From an uncultured Acetatifactor sp. (lineage in GTDB: Bacteria; Bacillota; Clostridia; Lachnospirales; Lachnospiraceae), in the NCBI GenBank assembly GCA_947631715.1, contig CANRMK010000086.1, forward strand, positions 1 through 8,912: a DNA stretch of 8,912 nucleotides, written 5' to 3'. This document shows positions 1 through 4,674 of the stretch, one piece after another. Below the pieces are notes generated by a model that saw only the letters and a program-made list of their open reading frames with translations, was not told where the DNA came from and ran no database searches. Numbering within the stretch: position 1 is the first letter of the stretch; each line of letters begins with the position of its first letter. A program made the position numbers and the translations under genes.

Positions 1-337
1 GCGGGTCAACGGGCTTTAAAAGGTAATCCAGGGGCTCCGCCTTGTAGCCGTCCAGCACATGGTCCATGGAGGAGGTAATGAAGACAATGGGCATCTGGCT
101 GCCTCCCGCCCGGAGCCCGCAGGCAAATTCGATTCCGGTTCGCTCTTTCATCATAATATCCAGAAGCAGCAGATCCATGGCGGCTCCGGGAATGCGCAGA
201 TGGTCCTCCAGGGCTTTGGCGCTTTGGAAAGTCCGGATGCTGTGCTGGATCCCCGCCTCCGTCAGGATGTCACGGGTCATCTCCGTGATGCATTTCAAGA
301 AGATCGGTTCATCGTCGCAGATTCCAATATAATACAT
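1..337 (-). CDS. Response regulator receiver domain, probably LytTR family (3' part cut by window edge)
   Basis: The visible 112 codons form an almost complete CheY-like receiver domain. It has the acidic pair D8-D9 after the first beta strand (YYIGICDDE), the phospho-acceptor D60 at the end of beta-3 (LLLLDIMM), T88 (FITSS) and K108 in LDYLLKPV. The pattern around residues 96-110 (DGYKAEPLDYLLKPV) is typical of receivers joined to LytTR DNA-binding domains, but the output domain lies off the left edge, so that assignment is inferred. The start codon lies 2 nt after the kinase stop. Its ribosome binding site (AAAGGAG) is embedded in the last codons of the kinase gene, which implies co-transcription and translational coupling. 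It probably receives phosphate from the kinase at 340-1692 and may control the divergent operon starting at 1988. Confidence 0.93.
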   Translation of the reverse strand, partial: MYYIGICDDEPIFLKCITEMTRDILTEAGIQHSIRTFQSAKALEDHLRIPGAAMDLLLLDIMMKERTGIEFACGLRAGGSQMPIVFITSSMDHVLDGYKAEPLDYLLKPVDP

Positions 338-339
338 AA

Positions 340-1692
340 TTAAAGCTCCTTTCGGGCTGTTTGATGCAGGCACAGATTGGCAGTGGCTGTAAAAATACCG
401 TCCTGGGCGGAAACGCGCAGGATCCCGTTGTACTTTTCCGCAATGCGCTTCATGATGGGGATCCCGTACCCGTGGGCGCTTCCTGCCTTTGTGGTGCGGA
501 ACCCGCCTCCTGCATCGGTGCGGATCAGGGACGCATCACAGGGATTCTGGCAGGAGAAAAAGAGAAATTTGTCTTTCTGGCGGATCGTCAGGGTCAGCTG
601 CCGCTTTTCAGGGAGAAAGCGGGAGTTGGCATCCAGCGCGTTATCCAGAAGATTGGAGAGGAACTGGCACAGATCCACGTCCTCTATGGAAAGGGAGGCG
701 CTGGGCACGTGGATGGAATACTGATACCGCACCCCGGCGGCCTCGGCCCGCTTCCTGTATTCTAAGAGCATGGCGTTCAAGAGGATATGGGGCGTATAGG
801 ACACGGCGGTATTGACGGTGACCCGGGAAAATCTGGCCAGATACTTTTCGGCGCCCTCATAGTCCTTATTCTGCAGCAGGATAGACAGGGCGGCAATGTG
901 ATGGTTGAACTCATGCCGGGCCTCCTTTACCTTATCGGAGATCTCCGCCATGGACCTGTAATTCTCCACCATGGTCTTTAAGGCGACGGATTCCTCTGCC
1001 CGGCGCTTGGCGCTCTCCAGGGTGCGGAACGAAATGGAGCATACGAACAGCACCAGGAGCATCATGATCTTGGTGAAGACATGGAGCACGTCAGAGCCGG
1101 GGACTCCGGCGCTGGTGGGGATCTCGTAAAAGACCAGGAGGCAGAAGATAAAGACTCCCGGGATGCTGACGATGCCTCTCCAGATGCCGGGGTCGATCTG
1201 GCTTCTGAACGCCCGTCTGGCGTGGCGCAGCACGTCCATCATGGGATAGCACAGGATCAGGTTGACCAGCACATGGAGGATCAGCACGATGTCCGAGTAC
1301 ATGTAGTCCTGCCGCCTGGGAAAGAACGGGGCAAGCTGGTTGATGGTCATGGTCACTAAGAAGCCGTAATTCATCACAACGATAAAGACGAAAAGCTTTT
1401 GGAGCAGCCATGCGCGGATGCAGAGAATGTAGCAGGCCAGCAGCAGCCCCAGGGTCAGCAGGAAGATCAGGTTCAGCGGAAGATAGTTCGCATATTCGCC
1501 GGATGGAATATCCAGCTGTACATACACATATGTAAAGATAGCGGACATAACGGCCATGATCGAGCCTGCAGAGCCGAAGACGACTCTGCGGGAATATCGG
1601 AACGAATCGTAAAAGGGATAAAAACAATAAAAAGCGCAGGGCAGCAGCTGGAGATAGAAACCGCATAAGCCGTGCAGAATTGCCTGGGTCAT
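340..1692 (-). CDS. Multi-TM GHKL sensor histidine kinase (AgrC-like)
   Basis: A 450-aa sensor kinase. Residues 1-220 are strongly hydrophobic and contain about six membrane segments (roughly 8-27, 38-60, 71-93, 98-118, 134-155, 173-190, and another at 205-221). There is no large extracellular sensor, as in AgrC-type receptors. A linker helix (222-255) leads to the H-box RHEFNHH (259-265), a DHp segment, then the GHKL ATPase with N-box LSNLLDNALDA (345-355) and a glycine-rich lid GYGIPIMK (408-415). An upstream in-frame ATG at 1713 would add 7 residues, but no Shine-Dalgarno precedes it. The ATG at 1692 has AGGAGG 8 nt upstream, so I chose that start. The gene is followed at once by the response regulator and diverges from the operon at 1988. 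Its ligand is unknown. The catalytic boxes look intact. Confidence 0.93.
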   Translation of the reverse strand: MTQAILHGLCGFYLQLLPCAFYCFYPFYDSFRYSRRVVFGSAGSIMAVMSAIFTYVYVQLDIPSGEYANYLPLNLIFLLTLGLLLACYILCIRAWLLQKLFVFIVVMNYGFLVTMTINQLAPFFPRRQDYMYSDIVLILHVLVNLILCYPMMDVLRHARRAFRSQIDPGIWRGIVSIPGVFIFCLLVFYEIPTSAGVPGSDVLHVFTKIMMLLVLFVCSISFRTLESAKRRAEESVALKTMVENYRSMAEISDKVKEARHEFNHHIAALSILLQNKDYEGAEKYLARFSRVTVNTAVSYTPHILLNAMLLEYRKRAEAAGVRYQYSIHVPSASLSIEDVDLCQFLSNLLDNALDANSRFLPEKRQLTLTIRQKDKFLFFSCQNPCDASLIRTDAGGGFRTTKAGSAHGYGIPIMKRIAEKYNGILRVSAQDGIFTATANLCLHQTARKEL

Positions 1693-1700
1693 GACCGGCA

Positions 1701-1706
1701 CCTCCT
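1701..1706 (-). promoter_or_regulatory. Ribosome binding site fixing the kinase start
   Basis: AGGAGG on the minus strand lies 8 nt before the ATG at 1692 and downstream of the alternative ATG at 1713. It therefore supports the shorter 450-aa kinase and argues against the 457-aa reading. Confidence 0.75.
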
Positions 1707-1724
1707 GTGTCATACAGTGTCATA

Positions 1725-1754
1725 TAAAGTAAAATAAAGTAAAATAAAGTAAAA
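1725..1754 (-). repeat. Three perfect tandem copies of a 10-bp AT-rich repeat in the kinase leader
   Basis: The plus-strand unit TAAAGTAAAA occurs at 1725-1734, 1735-1744 and 1745-1754 (TTTTACTTTA when read toward the kinase). The period equals about one helical turn, so a protein could contact every copy on the same face. The block lies between the candidate promoter (1799-1828) and the kinase ribosome binding site, so it would be in the 5' leader of the kinase mRNA. It could be a regulator binding array, a bendable A-tract or a copy-number-variable spacer. The sequence alone does not decide. Confidence 0.8.
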
Positions 1755-1798
1755 ATAGCTTTTATCATCAGTTAATATAGGCAAAATTGTCTGTTTTT

Positions 1799-1828
1799 AT
1801 AGTACATAAATTCAGGGGGGGAAGTCAA
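1799..1828 (-). promoter_or_regulatory. Candidate sigma-A promoter for the two-component genes, with a C7 run in the spacer
   Basis: On the minus strand TTGACT (1828-1823) matches five of six -35 consensus bases. It is followed after 18 nt by TACTAT (1804-1799), matching four of six -10 bases. The predicted start near 1792 leaves a leader of about 85-100 nt before the kinase start. The spacer contains seven consecutive C (plus-strand G at 1815-1821). Gain or loss of one base by slippage would change the spacer length and so possibly promoter strength. Consensus match only; no start-site data. Confidence 0.45.
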
Positions 1829-1829
1829 T

Positions 1830-1901
1830 ATGCATAAATTTCCACTTGCGCTCAGAAAAGTCATTTCGCGCAAATCCCTTGAAATGACCCTTTTGAAATG
1901 A
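1830..1901 (+). CDS. Possible 23-codon leader peptide or small ORF (speculative)
   Basis: An ATG at 1830 opens a 23-residue basic peptide beginning MHKFPLALRKVISRK and ending at TGA 1899-1901. It is preceded by a G7 run 8 nt upstream, which resembles the CAGGGGG ribosome binding site used by the 602-aa gene at 1988. It lies between the divergent genes. It has no cysteine and no recognisable AgrD or Gly-Gly leader feature, so I cannot call it the ligand of the adjacent AgrC-like kinase. It may also be chance: no promoter is evident directly upstream, and the region carries other regulatory-looking repeats. Confidence 0.18.
   Translation: MHKFPLALRKVISRKSLEMTLLK
1860..1901. promoter_or_regulatory. 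Cluster of GAAATGA half-sites, candidate operator
   Basis: GTCATTTC (1860-1867) and GAAATGAC (1881-1888) form a perfect 8-bp inverted repeat with a 13-nt centre. TTGAAATGA also occurs twice in direct orientation (1879-1887 and 1893-1901, offset 14 nt). The cluster overlaps the candidate -35/-10 region of the rightward operon, a natural place for a regulator to act. Read on the minus strand the unit is TCATTTCAA, faintly like LytTR-family regulator boxes, but the spacing differs from the usual two repeats about two turns apart. Binding by the adjacent response regulator is only a hypothesis. Confidence 0.35.
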
Positions 1902-1905
1902 TAAT
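1879..1905 (+). promoter_or_regulatory. Weak candidate promoter for the 1988-8912 operon
   Basis: TTGAAA (1879-1884, five of six to the -35 consensus) is followed after 15 nt by GATAAT (1900-1905, five of six to the -10). The spacing is shorter than the optimal 17, which would fit an activator-dependent promoter. A predicted start near 1912 would put the hairpin at 1915-1938 at the 5' end of the mRNA. No better rightward promoter was found in 1714-1987. Confidence 0.3.
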
Positions 1906-1914
1906 TTTAAAGTG

Positions 1915-1938
1915 TCTCAGGCCGCTGCAGGCGTGAGA
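1915..1938 (+). promoter_or_regulatory. Hairpin in the 5' leader of the operon
   Basis: TCTCA-g-GCC pairs with GGC-g-TGAGA around a 6-nt loop (1924-1929), giving eight base pairs with one G-G mismatch. It lies about 50 nt before the ATG at 1988 and does not occlude the ribosome binding site. No U-run follows, so it is not a canonical intrinsic terminator. A 5' stabilising hairpin or a regulatory leader element is possible. Confidence 0.35.
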
Positions 1939-1987
1939 AATTTGTCGGATTTTATGAACTTCTGCGAAGCGCACAGGGGGTATTGCA

Positions 1988-3796
1988 ATGAAGAATACAA
2001 AGTTGTATCCGTTTGAACGGAATCGGTACTATTCGGGGAAAATGCTCACATCCTCGGATTTTCAGGCAGAGCAGACTTATTTTAACAATAAGCGCCGCTT
2101 TATCAACAATCTCATGTACGGCTCCGGCGTGGTGTGCGGCTGCGGCGTGTTCAGCCTGGATGACCTGTCGCTCTTAGTGGAGAGCGGCGTAGCCATAGAC
2201 GGGACGGGACGGGAGATCGTGATCGAGTCCTCGGTGGTGAAAAAGCTGTCGGCCATTGAGGGCTTTGAAGATCTGAATACGAACCTGGCGAGCCTGTGCC
2301 TGCGCTATCAGGAGGAGCCCGTACATACCGTCTATACCACGAACCAGGGCGCCGGGGAGGACGGACAGGAATATGAATACAACAGGATCAATGAGGGCTA
2401 TCAGCTGTTTCTGATGGATTCGGCGGCCGCAGGCGGGGAGTTCGCTATGGAAGCGGAATTTCTTACCGATGCGGCGCTTTTTGAGAGCGATGATTTTACC
2501 GTGAAGCTCGTCATGCCTGCCACGGTCTGCCGGGGGAGGAATGTGAAGCTGACGGTGCAGGTGGAAAAGATATCCGCGGAGAATAAAAAGCTGACCTACC
2601 ACGGAGTCATTCAGACCCCCGTGTTCCTCACGGCGGACGGAGGGCATGAGTTCGAGCTGGATCTGGAGGACATCTCCTTAGAGGAGGGCGGATGCTTCAG
2701 GAGAGATTTCTGGCTGCAGGTCCAGGACGTGGATATGGTGGACACCTCCGTGCTGTTAAAGAGCGGTTCGGCCAGGGCGTATCTGGACGAGATGGCGGTG
2801 GAGGCCGCTTCCTCCTGCTCCCTGAAGGTCATGCTCACGGACGGAAGCCCGTACGAGCTGGTGAACCGGGAGATCGGCCGCATCAGCCTGGAAATGCGCA
2901 ATATGGGCGGCGTCCGGGATTATATCAGGCTGGCGGATCTGAGGCTGGTGAGGACGGAGAGCGCTTACATCATCGAGGAAGTCATTGAAAATGGCGTAAA
3001 GAATTACATCGTATCTCCGGCCCAGGAGATGCTCCGCAGCGAGTATATGGAATATTTCGACAAAGACCCGGAGATTGCCCGGGCATCTGCGGTTCCCGCC
3101 GTGAGCAGCCGGGATCTTGAGGGAAGCGCGGCGGACTTCCAGGGGCCCGAGGTGGCCACGGGCGTGCTGGAGATTCCTCTGGGGGAATCGGCCCGCAAGG
3201 GGGACATACGGTATTCCGGCGAGATCATGCACGGCCTTGGCAAGGGCAATGTCTATGTGGAGATCGGTTACGAGTATATTGCCGACGACCCGGTGATGGG
3301 ATCCGGCACGAAAAATACGATCTATGGGAATCCGAACCTGTTCGAGGGGGACCAGAAGACGGCGGTCAATGCGGAGACGGCGGTAAAGGTCATGAACGAC
3401 AAGGGAAGCTTTGTGGTCGCGGCCCGCCTCCTGGAGAACGTGAACTATCTGGTGCTGACCTACCGCTGGGTGGCCATCAAATTCCCGGCAGGAAACGATC
3501 TTGGGCTTGCCGCCGACTACCGCGACAAGAGTATCTCCACGGATACCCCTACGGTGGTCATGGGCACAAAGGAGAGCCATTATTTCCATGTGCAGTACAA
3601 CAATATGGAGAGCTGCAGCGTGGCCTATGAGCTGACGGAGCCCGGAAGCGGCGAGATCACCCCGGACGGCATCTATACCGCGCCTGCCAGGGAGGGCGTA
3701 TACGAGATACGCATATACTGTATTGATATGCCCGTCATATGCACTTACGCATATGCCATTGTGAAAAAGACGGGATTCGAGGAAGCGGAGAGTTAA
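1988..3796 (+). CDS. 602-aa CIS-associated-like protein with C-terminal Ig-like module
   Basis: This protein has no signal peptide or membrane segment and is predicted cytoplasmic and beta-rich. The N-terminus (about residues 8-54) carries a distinctive motif: FERNRYYSGKMLTSSDF, then EQTYFNNKRRF, then GSGVVCGCGV. From memory this recalls proteins encoded in phage-tail-like contractile injection system clusters (pattern R-x-x-Y-x-G-x-x-L-x-x-x-D-F then GxGVVxG), though I cannot run the search. A second conserved-looking block spans about 392-436 (GVLEIPLGE, then SGEIMHGLGKGNVYVEIG). Residues about 529-596 resemble a bacterial Ig-like module (GEITPDGIYTAP at 555-566). AGGGGG lies 7 nt before the ATG. 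It is the first gene of the operon and ends 15 nt before the pseudokinase gene. It could be a tail-fibre or baseplate accessory or a docking protein; the exact role is unknown. Confidence 0.9.
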   Translation: MKNTKLYPFERNRYYSGKMLTSSDFQAEQTYFNNKRRFINNLMYGSGVVCGCGVFSLDDLSLLVESGVAIDGTGREIVIESSVVKKLSAIEGFEDLNTNLASLCLRYQEEPVHTVYTTNQGAGEDGQEYEYNRINEGYQLFLMDSAAAGGEFAMEAEFLTDAALFESDDFTVKLVMPATVCRGRNVKLTVQVEKISAENKKLTYHGVIQTPVFLTADGGHEFELDLEDISLEEGGCFRRDFWLQVQDVDMVDTSVLLKSGSARAYLDEMAVEAASSCSLKVMLTDGSPYELVNREIGRISLEMRNMGGVRDYIRLADLRLVRTESAYIIEEVIENGVKNYIVSPAQEMLRSEYMEYFDKDPEIARASAVPAVSSRDLEGSAADFQGPEVATGVLEIPLGESARKGDIRYSGEIMHGLGKGNVYVEIGYEYIADDPVMGSGTKNTIYGNPNLFEGDQKTAVNAETAVKVMNDKGSFVVAARLLENVNYLVLTYRWVAIKFPAGNDLGLAADYRDKSISTDTPTVVMGTKESHYFHVQYNNMESCSVAYELTEPGSGEITPDGIYTAPAREGVYEIRIYCIDMPVICTYAYAIVKKTGFEEAES

Positions 3797-3811
3797 AAAG
3801 GAGACAGGCAG

Positions 3812-4657
3812 ATGATCTATCAGTCCCAGAAGATGAAGCTGAACTGCATACGGACTGTGAAGAAAGGCAGTGCCAATGACATCTTCATATGCCAGGATCT
3901 GAACACGGCGGCCCGGAATCTGTATACTCTGCTTGTGATCCGCGACCACCGGACGGCCAGGACCTATCTCGAAGTATTTGAAAGAGCGGGATTGAGGGCT
4001 CAGGATTCCTACATAGACAGCTTTTCGGATAAGGGTATGCTCTGCATGGCGTTTGAGTACAAGGCGGAGCGCCCTCTCCGGGACTTCTACATGGGGGAGG
4101 CCTATACGCTGCAGGAATGCGAGAATGTGTGTATCCAGCTGATCATGGCATGCCTTGCGTCCAGGCTGCCCTTTCCCCTGCTCTATCTTGTCTTAAAACA
4201 GCAGCAGATCCACCTGTCCAAGGACCATTCCGTCTATTTTGGCTTCCAGCTGGATCTTGCCGAGCTGGACCCGGAAAAGACGGAGCGGGACTGCGCAGTG
4301 GAATGCGCCGCTATCCTCAGGGAGCTGCTTGAGCCGAAGGCTTCCATGAAAGCGTTCAGCTATCGGCTTTTGGAGAAAAAGATCGCCAGAAAGAGCTACA
4401 GCCGTTTTACCGAGCTGTACAAGGATATCCGGATCAGCGCGGCGCCGGAGAAAAAGAAAGGTATCCTGAAGCGGGCCAAGGCGTGGTTCAGGAGGAACCA
4501 GGATACTCTTTTCCGGATACTTCTGATCCTGTGCGGGATCCTGGCAGTCGTTACAGTGGTCTCTCTGATCTTGCAGCTGGTGTTCGGGGATATCCCATGG
4601 CTGCGCATCTTTTTTAACGGATTCAAGACCATTGGAAGAGAATCGCTGCTTCAATGA
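3812..4657 (+). CDS. Membrane-anchored protein with a degenerate kinase-like domain
   Basis: A 281-aa protein with a cytoplasmic N-terminal domain (about 1-205), a basic juxtamembrane stretch (213-228, KKKGILKRAKAWFRR), one membrane helix (about 233-257) and a short tail that should lie outside. The soluble part reads like a eukaryotic-type Ser/Thr kinase fold. A hinge-like GMLCMAFEYKAERPLRDF (75-92) is followed by a region placed like the catalytic loop and DFG segment (LVLKQQQIHLSKDHSVYFGFQL, 126-147). The HRD aspartate and the DFG aspartate are missing and no clear ATP-binding lysine is seen, so I read it as a pseudokinase. The arrangement (pseudokinase, then single TM) resembles EssB/YukC of type VII secretion only in layout. 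AAGGAGA lies 9-10 nt before the start. A catalytically dead scaffold or sensor at the membrane is the likely role (inference). Confidence 0.88.
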   Translation: MIYQSQKMKLNCIRTVKKGSANDIFICQDLNTAARNLYTLLVIRDHRTARTYLEVFERAGLRAQDSYIDSFSDKGMLCMAFEYKAERPLRDFYMGEAYTLQECENVCIQLIMACLASRLPFPLLYLVLKQQQIHLSKDHSVYFGFQLDLAELDPEKTERDCAVECAAILRELLEPKASMKAFSYRLLEKKIARKSYSRFTELYKDIRISAAPEKKKGILKRAKAWFRRNQDTLFRILLILCGILAVVTVVSLILQLVFGDIPWLRIFFNGFKTIGRESLLQ

Positions 4658-4658
4658 C

Positions 4659-4664
4659 GGGAGG
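4659..4664 (+). promoter_or_regulatory. Ribosome binding site deciding the start of the pseudocyclase gene
   Basis: GGGAGG lies 10 nt before the ATG at 4675. The alternative ATG at 4654, which overlaps the stop of the previous gene, has no comparable site upstream. The later start also begins directly with a basic N-terminus and a membrane helix (MKSRRMIYAVILIW), as expected for a membrane protein. Confidence 0.6.
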
Positions 4665-4674
4665 ACAAAGGGCT

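Noticed and set aside
1091..1768. A 225-codon minus-strand frame overlapping the kinase gene, starting in the leader
   Set aside because: After its first residues it is an out-of-frame reading of the kinase TM region, with Pro/Arg-rich composition and no ribosome binding site.
1915..1938. Intrinsic terminator between the divergent genes
   Set aside because: The stem is not followed by a U-rich tract on either strand, and its position in a divergent promoter region does not call for a terminator.
2756..3949. A 397-codon open frame on the minus strand opposite the 602-aa gene
   Set aside because: Its translation is rich in His, Arg and Leu with no domain pattern, it has no good ribosome binding site, and it overlaps a convincing gene entirely. 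It is a GC-driven shadow.
3812..4657. Assignment as EssB/YukC of a type VII secretion system
   Set aside because: Only the layout (kinase-like domain then TM) is similar. No WXG100, EssC ATPase or other type VII gene is present in the window.
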